A DNA stretch of 6,027 bases from Balneolales bacterium (GTDB lineage Bacteria > Bacteroidota > Rhodothermia > Balneolales > Balneolaceae). The stretch covers positions 1-6,027 of the forward strand of contig JAKSCW010000050.1 of the NCBI GenBank assembly GCA_022360375.1, read 5' to 3'. This document shows positions 1-5,829 of this stretch, piece by piece (position 1 is the first letter of the stretch; every line of letters starts with the position of its first letter). The position numbers were made by a program, and so were the translations under genes. The notes under the pieces were generated by a model. It had not been told where the DNA came from. It saw only the letters and a list, made by a program, of their open reading frames with translations, and ran no database searches.

Positions 1-18
1 TCGCCGTAAATCAATTCA

Positions 19-47
19 TTGGTACCGATTTTAACATTCACTATTTT
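19..47 (+). promoter_or_regulatory. Possible sigma-70-like promoter for the M48 protease gene
   Basis: TTGGTA at 19-24 and TATTTT at 42-47 are separated by exactly 17 bases. Each matches four of six positions of the -35 and -10 consensus. Transcription would begin near position 54, leaving a leader of about ten bases before the ATG at 64. The region is AT-rich, so a match this weak can arise by chance. The gene could equally be transcribed from upstream of the window. Confidence 0.22.
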
Positions 48-63
48 ATTCTAAAAAAGTAAC

Positions 64-1305
64 ATGGTGAATGTATTCGCAGTCATAATTCTGTCAACGA
101 TTTTGATTGAATTTTTACTGGATATAATTAGCAACCAATTAAATCTAAAATCCCTTAATAATTCAGTCCCGGAGGAATTCAAGGGAATTTATGATGAAGA
201 GACCTATTCTAAATCTCAGCGTTATACAAAGGTACAAACACAGTTTGGGTACATTACCGGATCATTTAATCTTTTGTTGGTTCTCACATTTTGGTTTGCA
301 GGAGGATTCAACTGGCTGGATGTTTGGGTTCGTGATTTTGGCTTTGCAGAACTTGTTAACGGACTTTTGTATATCGGAATATTGATTATCGCGAAATCAA
401 TAATAAGCCTCCCATTTAGTATCTATTCCACTTTTGTAATTGAAGAACGTTTTGGATTCAACAAAACTACTCCGAAAACTTTTGTCCTGGATTTAGTTAA
501 AGGGCTATTACTTTCCCTTGTGTTGGGAATTCCCATTCTTGCTGCAGTTTTGGCCTTCTTCATGTATACAGGGCCTTTGGCCTGGTTGTATGCATGGGCA
601 GCAGTAACCGTGTTTATATTAGTTCTTCAATATGTTGCACCAACCTGGATTATGCCGCTCTTCAATAAATTTACTCCATTGGAAGAAGGAGAGTTGAAAT
701 CGGAGATCGAGAATTACACCCAAAGAGTAGATTTTAGCTTAACCGGGTTGTTTGTGATCGATGGTTCGAAGCGTTCCAGCAAATCGAACGCTTTTTTTAC
801 AGGATTTGGAAAAAATAAGCGTGTAGCCCTTTATGATACATTAATTGAAAACCACACGGTTTCAGAATTAGTGGCAGTGCTTGCTCATGAAATTGGTCAT
901 TACAAGAAGAAGCATATCATTAAAAGGATGGTTATCAGTATTGCACATACAGCTGTTTTGTTTTTCCTGCTTTCCATTTTCCTGAACGAACAAGGGCTGT
1001 TTGAAGCATTTTATGTGGAAAGTATGAGTGTGTATGCCGGGCTCATTTTCTTCAGCATGCTGTATTCACCAATTGAAATGATCCTCTCGATTTTCATGCA
1101 AATATCTTCCCGGAAACATGAATACGAAGCAGATGCCTACGCTGTGGAAACTACGGGGAACCCCGAGGACATGATTTCAACGCTGAAGAAACTTTCGAAA
1201 GACAATCTTTCGAATTTGACTCCTCATCCATTTTATGTGTTCTTGAATTATTCTCACCCACCGGTTCTGCAACGAATCGAAGCTATAAGGAAGATTGAGT
1301 TATGA
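64..1305 (+). CDS. M48 family membrane zinc metalloprotease, Ste24/CAAX prenyl protease 1-like
   Basis: This is a 413-residue integral membrane zinc endopeptidase of family M48, subfamily Ste24-like. The zinc motif HEIGH lies at residues 275-279 (H275 and H279 as ligands, E276 as catalytic base). The third ligand is probably E353 in the EYEAD segment (353-357). Other family landmarks are IEERFGFN (126-133), the conserved block from GSKRSSKSNAFF to the YDTLI segment (234-261) and SHPP (397-400). About seven hydrophobic segments can be seen, near residues 1-22, 62-82, 98-122, 143-168, 170-195, 289-308 and 322-346, which matches the seven-helix Ste24 architecture and its usual length. In eukaryotes Ste24 cleaves prenylated CAAX proteins. 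Bacteria generally lack that modification, so membrane-protein quality control is the more likely role, as an inference. The ATG at 64 is chosen because the first membrane helix begins there; no clear Shine-Dalgarno precedes it. Its stop overlaps the start of the next gene. Confidence 0.93.
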   Translation: MVNVFAVIILSTILIEFLLDIISNQLNLKSLNNSVPEEFKGIYDEETYSKSQRYTKVQTQFGYITGSFNLLLVLTFWFAGGFNWLDVWVRDFGFAELVNGLLYIGILIIAKSIISLPFSIYSTFVIEERFGFNKTTPKTFVLDLVKGLLLSLVLGIPILAAVLAFFMYTGPLAWLYAWAAVTVFILVLQYVAPTWIMPLFNKFTPLEEGELKSEIENYTQRVDFSLTGLFVIDGSKRSSKSNAFFTGFGKNKRVALYDTLIENHTVSELVAVLAHEIGHYKKKHIIKRMVISIAHTAVLFFLLSIFLNEQGLFEAFYVESMSVYAGLIFFSMLYSPIEMILSIFMQISSRKHEYEADAYAVETTGNPEDMISTLKKLSKDNLSNLTPHPFYVFLNYSHPPVLQRIEAIRKIEL

Positions 1306-2429
1306 CTAAGACACGAAAGATTGATACCATAGCTATTCATGGAAGTACTGAGCACTGGTCTAAAAGCCGGGCTATTGCCCCGCCATTGGAAACTTCTACA
1401 AACTACGAGCATGACGAACGTGGTTATCAGGAGGGTGATTTTATTTACTCTCGATACGAGAATCCAAATCGGCTTCAATTGGAAAAAGTGCTTTCCGATT
1501 TGGAAGGAGGGGAAGCTTGTGCGGCATTTTCATCAGGTGTGGCGGCCATTACTTCGGTTTTTATGGCGGTACCAAAAGGTGGTCATATTATAATCCCTAA
1601 TGATTTGTACCATGGTTCACGTGCAATTTTGGAAAACTTCGCGGATCGCTGGGGACTGGAATGGTCTTCTGTAAACACAACTGATCTTGAAGCATTTAGT
1701 GATGCTATACAAAAGAATACACACCTCGCATTGTTGGAAACACCCTCAAATCCATTAATGCTCATTACAGATTTAGTGAAAACTTGCCATGTTGCTAAAC
1801 AAAAAGGAGTGAAAATATTTGTGGATAATACCTTTTCAACTCCCTTCAACACAAACCCAATTGAATTTGGTGCAGATCTGGTCATGCATTCCACCAGTAA
1901 GTTTTTGGGTGGCCATTCCGATATTCTGGGAGGAGCTATCGTTTCGCGAAAGGAAGACCAGTTTTTTGAGGAAATACGGAAAATCCAACGAAAGCAGGGT
2001 TCAGTACCCTCTCCTTTCGATTGCTGGTTATTGTGCCGAAGCATTCGAAGTTTACCGGCGCGAATGAGAATCCACAACGAAAATGGGATGAAAATTGCCA
2101 GGTTTTTAGAGGTGCATCCCAAAGTAGCAGAAGTAAATTATGCCGGGTTAAAATCACATTTCAATCATGAAGTTGCAGCTGCCCAGATGCGGGGGTTTGG
2201 AGGAATGATTTCTTTCTTAGTAGATGGGGATTATAACCAGACTCTGGAAGTGGTTGCCAAATCGAAAGTGATTCGACGGGCTACCAGTTTAGGGGGAATC
2301 GAGAGTTTGTGGGAACACCGGCGTTCTAGTGAAAGTGACACATCAACTACTCCGGAAAACCTGATCCGGTTTAGTGTTGGCTTAGAACATATTGATGATT
2401 TGATAGAGGATCTCAAATTCTCGTTATGA
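1302..2429 (+). CDS. PLP-dependent trans-sulfuration enzyme (cystathionine gamma-synthase/lyase family)
   Basis: This 375-residue cytosolic enzyme belongs to the Cys/Met metabolism PLP-dependent family (fold type I), at about the family's normal length. Visible landmarks are the YSRYENPN segment (49-56; Y49 and R51 normally bind the cofactor phosphate of the neighbouring subunit), SSG (77-79), Y103 stacking on the PLP ring, D175 in VDNTF contacting the pyridine nitrogen, the Schiff-base lysine K200 in STSKFLGGHSD, TSLGGIES (328-335), and R356 in LIRFSVGLE, which should bind the substrate carboxylate. Members make or break cystathionine, or act on homocysteine, methionine or O-acyl-homoserine. 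The exact reaction cannot be read from the sequence. Residue 48, just before YSR, is Ile, where human cystathionine gamma-lyase has Glu and E. coli MetB has Asp. The methionine gamma-lyase cysteine after the LY motif is also absent. The start ATG overlaps the protease stop as ATGA and has an AAGGAAG ribosome-binding site at 1287-1293. Cotranscription is likely. Confidence 0.9.
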   Translation: MTKTRKIDTIAIHGSTEHWSKSRAIAPPLETSTNYEHDERGYQEGDFIYSRYENPNRLQLEKVLSDLEGGEACAAFSSGVAAITSVFMAVPKGGHIIIPNDLYHGSRAILENFADRWGLEWSSVNTTDLEAFSDAIQKNTHLALLETPSNPLMLITDLVKTCHVAKQKGVKIFVDNTFSTPFNTNPIEFGADLVMHSTSKFLGGHSDILGGAIVSRKEDQFFEEIRKIQRKQGSVPSPFDCWLLCRSIRSLPARMRIHNENGMKIARFLEVHPKVAEVNYAGLKSHFNHEVAAAQMRGFGGMISFLVDGDYNQTLEVVAKSKVIRRATSLGGIESLWEHRRSSESDTSTTPENLIRFSVGLEHIDDLIEDLKFSL

Positions 2430-2430
2430 T

Positions 2431-2456
2431 AAACTTACTATTTAGTAAGTTTTATA
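2431..2456 (+). terminator. AT-rich hairpin after the trans-sulfuration gene; weak terminator or operator
   Basis: A perfect 10-bp inverted repeat, AAACTTACTA (2431-2440) and TAGTAAGTTT (2443-2452), begins one base after the stop codon. The strand continues into a short T-rich stretch, TTTTATA. This position and shape suit a weak intrinsic terminator for the preceding operon. However, the stem has only two G-C pairs and the T-tract is interrupted. The same palindrome core recurs 38 bases downstream, which suggests a protein-binding site instead. Confidence 0.4.
2434..2449. repeat. 16-bp palindrome, copy 1 (CTTACTATTTAGTAAG)
   Basis: This is the core of the hairpin after the trans-sulfuration gene. 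It is perfectly symmetrical, with 7-bp half sites around a TT centre. A second copy, differing only at the centre and in one right-arm base, lies at 2472-2487. Paired palindromes of this size resemble dimer-binding operators such as those of TetR-type regulators. No regulator gene is in the window, so this is inference. Confidence 0.5.
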
Positions 2457-2471
2457 AAAATCTGCGCTGCC

Positions 2472-2487
2472 CTTACTAGGTGGTAAG
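2472..2487. repeat. 16-bp palindrome, copy 2 (CTTACTAGGTGGTAAG)
   Basis: The left arm CTTACTA is identical to copy 1. The right arm TGGTAAG differs by one base, which turns one A-T pair into a G-T mismatch in DNA (a wobble in RNA). Start-to-start spacing from copy 1 is 38 bases. No T-run follows, so it does not look like a terminator. It lies 35 bases upstream of the proposed -35 element of the E2 gene. Confidence 0.45.
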
Positions 2488-2491
2488 TATC

Positions 2492-2503
2492 AAAAGCGCT
2501 TTT
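2492..2503. promoter_or_regulatory. Perfect 12-bp palindrome AAAAGCGCTTTT, possible operator
   Basis: AAAAGCGCTTTT is perfectly self-complementary with a central CG, the shape typical of LacI-family operators. It lies between the second 16-bp palindrome and the proposed E2 promoter, 18 bases upstream of the -35 element. With no spacer it would not form a stable RNA hairpin, so a DNA-level role is more natural. A chance palindrome cannot be excluded. Confidence 0.3.
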
Positions 2504-2521
2504 CTGCAACGTTTTAGAGGA

Positions 2522-2550
2522 TTCACGTTTTTGAAAGTGAATGATATAAT
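2522..2550 (+). promoter_or_regulatory. Promoter candidate for the E2 gene
   Basis: A perfect TATAAT at 2545-2550 is preceded, after exactly 17 bases, by TTCACG (2522-2527), which matches four of six -35 positions. Transcription would start near 2557 and give a leader of about 63 bases. An overlapping alternative fits the Bacteroidota-type promoter: TTTG at 2530-2533, a 20-base spacer, then GAACTTTG at 2554-2561, one mismatch from TAnnTTTG. Either reading puts a promoter in this gap, between the palindromes and the gene. Confidence 0.5.
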
Positions 2551-2619
2551 CAAGAACTTTGTACTCCTGAAGTCCGGAAAGAAAATGCCGGTAAGGCAAC
2601 AAAAACATTCCAAAAGCTT

Positions 2620-4413
2620 ATGGCAAAAGTAGAAGTGGTAATGCCCCAGATGGGCGAATCCGTAATGGAAGGAACCGTTATTGAATGGTCAAAAAATGTG
2701 GGGGATACGGTAGAAGTTGATGAAACTTTATTGGAAATAGCGACTGATAAAGTAGACAGTGAAGTTCCTTCACCTGAAGCCGGGGTTATAATAGAAATTC
2801 TGGTGGAAGAAGGGGATACCATTGAAGTGGGTAAGGCTATTGCAATTATCGAGACGGATGCAAATGCTGCTGAACCAGTTGAAATGCCGGCAGCTCCTGC
2901 AGCTGCAGAAACCCCCGTTGATCCACAACCTGCTCCGGAACCTGAACCAGTACAAGAATCGGCTCCTGCGGCCGAGGTTCAAACCGACACTCAGGTTGAA
3001 GTAAATGGAGGTGAGCGTATCGAAGTGGTAATGCCTCAAATGGGTGAATCAGTAGTGGAGGCAACTGTTATTGAATGGAGTAAACAAATTGGGGATACCG
3101 TTGAGGAGGATGAAACATTACTAGAGATTTCCACAGACAAGGTAGACAGCGATGTTCCTTCACCAGCTGCAGGAACATTAATTGAAATTCATGCTCAGGC
3201 GGATGAAACAATCGAAGTTGGCCAAGTAATAGCTGTAATTGCTACCGGAGAGGTTTCAGGTACTTCAATTTCACCTGCGAAACCCGTTTCAGCACCAGCT
3301 GCTAAACCTGCAATAAGTTCACCCTCTCCAGGCGGAACTACTTTAACTAAAGAAGATATTGCGAAATTAACCCCTGAACAGTTGCTTGCTAATGGCAGTG
3401 GGACTCCAAACGGGGAAGGTTCGGTACCCCGGACCAGCAGCGATGGTAAGTTTTTCTCACCACTAGTTCGCTCTATTGCTAAAGAAGAAGGTATTTCACA
3501 AGCTGAATTGGAGAGCATCGAAGGGACTGGGCAAGGTGGACGCGTTTCGAAAAAGGATATTTTGAATTTTGTTGAGCAACGACGCTCAGGGGCAATTTCT
3601 ACACCAGCATCTGCGACTCCTGCACCTTCAAAACCTGTTGCAAGCACTGAATCTATCAACGCGGGTCAATTAGATGTTTCCCATTCACCGAGTGGCGATG
3701 TAGAAGTTATAAAAATGGATCGCATGCGAAAGTTGATTGCGGAACATATGGTTCATTCAAAGCAGACTTCTGCCCATGTAACCACTTTCGCTGAAGTTGA
3801 TGTAACAAATATGGTGAATTGGAGGAACGCGAATAAGAATGCATTTCTGCAAAAAACCGGGGTAAAACTCACCTTTACTCCGTTGTTTGTGGAAGCCATT
3901 ATCAAAGCAATGCTGGAATTTCCAATGATCAATAGTTCAGTGGATGGCGATAACATTTTGCTGAAGAAAAATATCAATTTTGGCTTAGCAGTTGCTCTTG
4001 GTACAGGGGGCGAAGGTGGATTAATTGTTCCTGTGATCAAAAAAGCTCAGCATATGAATTTGGTTGGTCTTGCCGAATCGGTGAACGAAGTTGCAAATAA
4101 AGCCCGAAGCAAAAAACTAAGTCCGGATGATTTAGTTGGCGGAACAATTACTCTGACAAATTACGGAAGTGTTGGAAACCTGATGGGTACACCGATCATC
4201 AACCAACCACAAGTTGCTATTCTTGGAACAGGTGCAATTGTGAAACGCCCGGTAGTAATTGAAACCTCAGCAGGAGATGTGATAGGTATTCGACATATGA
4301 TGTACCTTTCCATGAGTTATGATCATCGAATTATTGATGGAGCCCATGGTGGGGCTTTCGTGAATCGGGTGAAGCAAATTCTCGAGAATTTTGATATCGA
4401 ACGAGCATTGTAA
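2620..4413 (+). CDS. 2-oxo acid dehydrogenase complex E2, dihydrolipoamide acyltransferase with two lipoyl domains
   Basis: This 597-residue E2 moves acyl groups from the E1-bound lipoyl arm to CoA and forms the core of a 2-oxo acid dehydrogenase complex. Two lipoyl domains cover about residues 2-80 and 132-210, with lipoylation lysines K44 and K174, both in TDKVDS. They are joined by an Ala/Pro/Glu-rich linker. A peripheral subunit-binding domain for E1/E3 lies at about 278-321 (SPLVRSIAKEEGIS, then GTGQGGRVSKKD). The catalytic domain runs from about 362 to the end, with H569 and D573 in SYDHRIIDG and TNYGS at 513-517. The domain style suits the 2-oxoglutarate or branched-chain types as well as pyruvate. 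With no E1 or E3 gene beside it, the substrate is undecided. The start at 2620 is set by the MAKVEVVMPQMGES beginning of the first lipoyl domain; no Shine-Dalgarno is visible. A promoter candidate precedes the gene and a strong terminator follows it, so it is probably monocistronic. Confidence 0.95.
   Translation: MAKVEVVMPQMGESVMEGTVIEWSKNVGDTVEVDETLLEIATDKVDSEVPSPEAGVIIEILVEEGDTIEVGKAIAIIETDANAAEPVEMPAAPAAAETPVDPQPAPEPEPVQESAPAAEVQTDTQVEVNGGERIEVVMPQMGESVVEATVIEWSKQIGDTVEEDETLLEISTDKVDSDVPSPAAGTLIEIHAQADETIEVGQVIAVIATGEVSGTSISPAKPVSAPAAKPAISSPSPGGTTLTKEDIAKLTPEQLLANGSGTPNGEGSVPRTSSDGKFFSPLVRSIAKEEGISQAELESIEGTGQGGRVSKKDILNFVEQRRSGAISTPASATPAPSKPVASTESINAGQLDVSHSPSGDVEVIKMDRMRKLIAEHMVHSKQTSAHVTTFAEVDVTNMVNWRNANKNAFLQKTGVKLTFTPLFVEAIIKAMLEFPMINSSVDGDNILLKKNINFGLAVALGTGGEGGLIVPVIKKAQHMNLVGLAESVNEVANKARSKKLSPDDLVGGTITLTNYGSVGNLMGTPIINQPQVAILGTGAIVKRPVVIETSAGDVIGIRHMMYLSMSYDHRIIDGAHGGAFVNRVKQILENFDIERAL
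2626..2859 (+). repeat. Lipoyl-domain tandem duplication, unit 1
   Basis: Residues 3-80 of the E2 protein align without gaps to residues 133-210, encoded at 3016-3249. The two units are 130 codons apart, and by hand count 55 of 78 residues are identical. Identity is highest around the lipoyl lysine (K44 here) and the MPQMGESV entry strand. It falls off in the later strands around residues 59-66. This indicates domain duplication within the gene or exchange between the two copies. Confidence 0.85.
3016..3249 (+). repeat. Lipoyl-domain tandem duplication, unit 2
   Basis: This second lipoyl domain carries K174 as the lipoylation site. Both copies keep the full DK(V)D motif and the surrounding hairpin, so both should be lipoylated. 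Differences from unit 1 cluster in the part away from the lipoyl lysine. Confidence 0.85.
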
Positions 4414-4430
4414 AGCCAGAGGAATTTATT

Positions 4431-4456
4431 AGAGACGCTCCTGCGTCTCTTTTTTT
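4431..4456 (+). terminator. Intrinsic terminator after the E2 gene
   Basis: AGAGACGC (4431-4438), a TCCT loop and GCGTCTCT (4443-4450) form a perfect 8-bp stem, followed directly by six more T residues (4451-4456). This is a textbook rho-independent terminator for + strand transcription, 17 bases after the E2 stop codon. On the opposite strand the hairpin is not followed by a T-run, so it works in one direction only. It ends just four bases before the panC start codon. Confidence 0.88.
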
Positions 4457-4460
4457 GATT

Positions 4461-5312
4461 ATGAATGTTGTAAGCACCATTTCTGAAATACGAAGCGTAG
4501 TCAAACAGCTTCAGTTAAAAGAACAGAAAGTAGCTTTTGTTCCAACGATGGGGGCACTACATGGCGGTCACCTTTCCCTGATTCAATTGGCTAAAAAAGT
4601 GGCAGATCACATTGTAGTTTCTATCTATGTGAATCCCGAACAATTCGGTCCTGCTGAGGACTTTGGAAGTTATCCCCGTACGTTGGAGCGAGATCTTGAA
4701 TTCTGTATTCAGGAAAATGTGGGAACGGTATTTACTCCTTCTGATGAAGTGATGTATGGAAACGAGGAAAAGTTCTTTCGAATAGAAATTGATGTATTGA
4801 ATGAACACCTGGATGGAGGTAGTCGACCAGGCTATTTCCAGGGAATTGCTTTAGTGGTAAACAAGCTGTTTAATATTGTACAACCCGACGTTGCCGTATT
4901 TGGGCAAAAGGATTACCAGCAATTCCAGGTAATTCAGGAAATGGTGAATGAATTTAACCATGATTTAGAGCTGATTATGGCTCCCATTGAACGAGCAGAA
5001 GATGGACTCGCTCTAAGTAGCAGAAACGCGTACTTAAGTGAAACAGAAAAAGCGATTGCACCGTTGTTGTTCAAAAAAATGCAGGAATCGGTAGCTGAAA
5101 TTCATAAGGGATTGTTGAAGCCTGAATCTTTGTTATCCCGGAAGCAGAAAGACTTAGAAGCAAAAGGCTTCAAAAATGATTATTTTAACGTTTATTCCAT
5201 GGATCGCCTGCAGCCGGTATCCAAACTTTCCAAAAAAGAGACGTATATACTTGCCGCCGCCGCTTACCTTGGTAAAACGCGATTGATTGATAACATAATT
5301 TTTGAGTGTTAG
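4461..5312 (+). CDS. panC: Pantothenate synthetase (pantoate--beta-alanine ligase)
   Basis: This cytosolic enzyme joins pantoate and beta-alanine with ATP, through a pantoyl-adenylate, to make pantothenate. The ATG at 4461 gives 283 residues, the same length as E. coli PanC. An in-frame TTG two codons upstream lies in the terminator T-run and is unlikely to be used. The nucleotidyltransferase signature is clear: VPTMGALHGGH at 27-37 with H34 and H37 of the HxGH motif, NPEQF at 58-62, FGQKDYQQ at 147-154 with K150 and D151, and the KMSKS-like LALSSRNAYLS at 183-193. One oddity is RPGYF at 122-126, where E. coli PanC has RPGHF and the M. tuberculosis enzyme also has His. Otherwise the active site looks intact. 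panD follows after three bases, so the two are surely cotranscribed. The start has no Shine-Dalgarno because the upstream terminator occupies that place. Confidence 0.97.
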   Translation: MNVVSTISEIRSVVKQLQLKEQKVAFVPTMGALHGGHLSLIQLAKKVADHIVVSIYVNPEQFGPAEDFGSYPRTLERDLEFCIQENVGTVFTPSDEVMYGNEEKFFRIEIDVLNEHLDGGSRPGYFQGIALVVNKLFNIVQPDVAVFGQKDYQQFQVIQEMVNEFNHDLELIMAPIERAEDGLALSSRNAYLSETEKAIAPLLFKKMQESVAEIHKGLLKPESLLSRKQKDLEAKGFKNDYFNVYSMDRLQPVSKLSKKETYILAAAAYLGKTRLIDNIIFEC

Positions 5313-5315
5313 ATA

Positions 5316-5723
5316 ATGAAGCTAACCATGTTTAAATCTAAACTTCACCAAATGAAGGTGACTGAAGCGAACCTTCAATATGAAGGTAGTATAACTATTG
5401 ATCAGGATTTACTTGACGCGGCAAATCTTCTTCCCTACGAAAAAGTACAGGTACTTAACATTACTAATGGCTCCAGGTTGGAAACTTATACTATTCCGGG
5501 AGAACGCGGAAGCCGTGTTTGTTGTATGAATGGAGCAGCTGCGCGTTTAACCCAGGTGGGGGATCGAATTATCGTTATTTCTTACGCCGAGATGACTCCT
5601 GAAGAAGCAAAACAACACAAACCACGTACCGTCGTGGTTGACGAAAACAACGATCCTAAATCCATTCTTGATTATTCCCAGCCATTAACAACTTTTGACT
5701 TAGAATCCGGTTTAATGGGTTAA
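5316..5723 (+). CDS. panD: Aspartate 1-decarboxylase precursor, pyruvoyl-dependent
   Basis: PanD decarboxylates aspartate to beta-alanine, the second substrate of PanC. The proenzyme cleaves itself between G24 and S25 in YEGS, and Ser25 becomes the pyruvoyl cofactor at the start of the alpha chain. The E. coli landmarks are all in register: K9, R54 in TNGSR, Y58 in ETYTI, RGS at 64-66 and NGAAARL near 75-81. At 135 residues it is slightly longer than E. coli PanD (126), through the C-terminal tail. The ATG at 5316 lines up with the E. coli start; a second ATG at codon 5 is less likely. It lies three bases after the panC stop, so translation is probably coupled. Proteobacterial PanD usually needs the maturation factor PanZ, but many other lineages self-process. 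Nothing in the window indicates which applies here. Confidence 0.97.
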   Translation: MKLTMFKSKLHQMKVTEANLQYEGSITIDQDLLDAANLLPYEKVQVLNITNGSRLETYTIPGERGSRVCCMNGAAARLTQVGDRIIVISYAEMTPEEAKQHKPRTVVVDENNDPKSILDYSQPLTTFDLESGLMG

Positions 5724-5731
5724 ACTTTTTT
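5710..5731 (+). terminator. Possible intrinsic terminator spanning the panD stop codon
   Basis: GTTTAA (5710-5715), a TGGG loop and TTAAAC (5720-5725) form a 6-bp stem, followed at once by six T residues (5726-5731). The panD stop codon lies within the right arm. The geometry is right for a rho-independent terminator, but the stem has only one G-C pair and would be weak. Translating ribosomes would also disturb it. It would close the panC-panD transcript ahead of the next gene. Confidence 0.42.
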
Positions 5732-5829
5732 ACGTTAAATCTCGTCTAACGTGTGAAATTAGTTAAAAGTATGTTGCTTTATCAGCCGTTTATCCTTAAT
5801 TAACGAACTAAATCTAGTCTCAGGTCATC

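Noticed and set aside
3..62. A frame open from the window start to TAA at 60-62 could be the 3' end of an upstream gene, one base before the protease ATG.
   Set aside because: Only about 19 codons are visible and a run this short is often open by chance. The opposite strand offers an equally plausible start, a GTG at 41-39 reading MNVKIGTNELIYG, so neither can be supported from this window.
1583..2122. A 179-codon open frame on the minus strand inside the trans-sulfuration gene.
   Set aside because: The + strand frame has all its PLP-enzyme motifs across this span. The minus translation resembles no protein and has no promoter or ribosome-binding site of its own.
2586..2598. Small hairpin TGCC-GGTAA-GGCA in the E2 leader.
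   Set aside because: A 4-bp stem is too short to argue for a riboswitch or attenuator, and there is no T-run or competing fold.
2585..2632. A 15-codon small ORF (MPVRQQKHSKSLWQK) in the E2 leader overlaps the E2 start out of frame.
   Set aside because: It has no ribosome-binding site and its composition shows no leader-peptide signature such as a run of a regulatory amino acid. Short ORFs like this are expected by chance.
3195..3659. A 154-codon open frame on the minus strand inside the E2 gene.
   Set aside because: It lies opposite the linker and binding-domain codons. The translation shows no recognisable domain, and the + strand protein is certain here. It is a shadow frame.
5732..5829. 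Search for a promoter for the adaptor gene in the gap after panD.
   Set aside because: The best pairing, TTGCTT at 5774 with TAATTA at 5797, matches the -10 consensus poorly, and no TAnnTTTG-type element with correct spacing was found. I do not call one.
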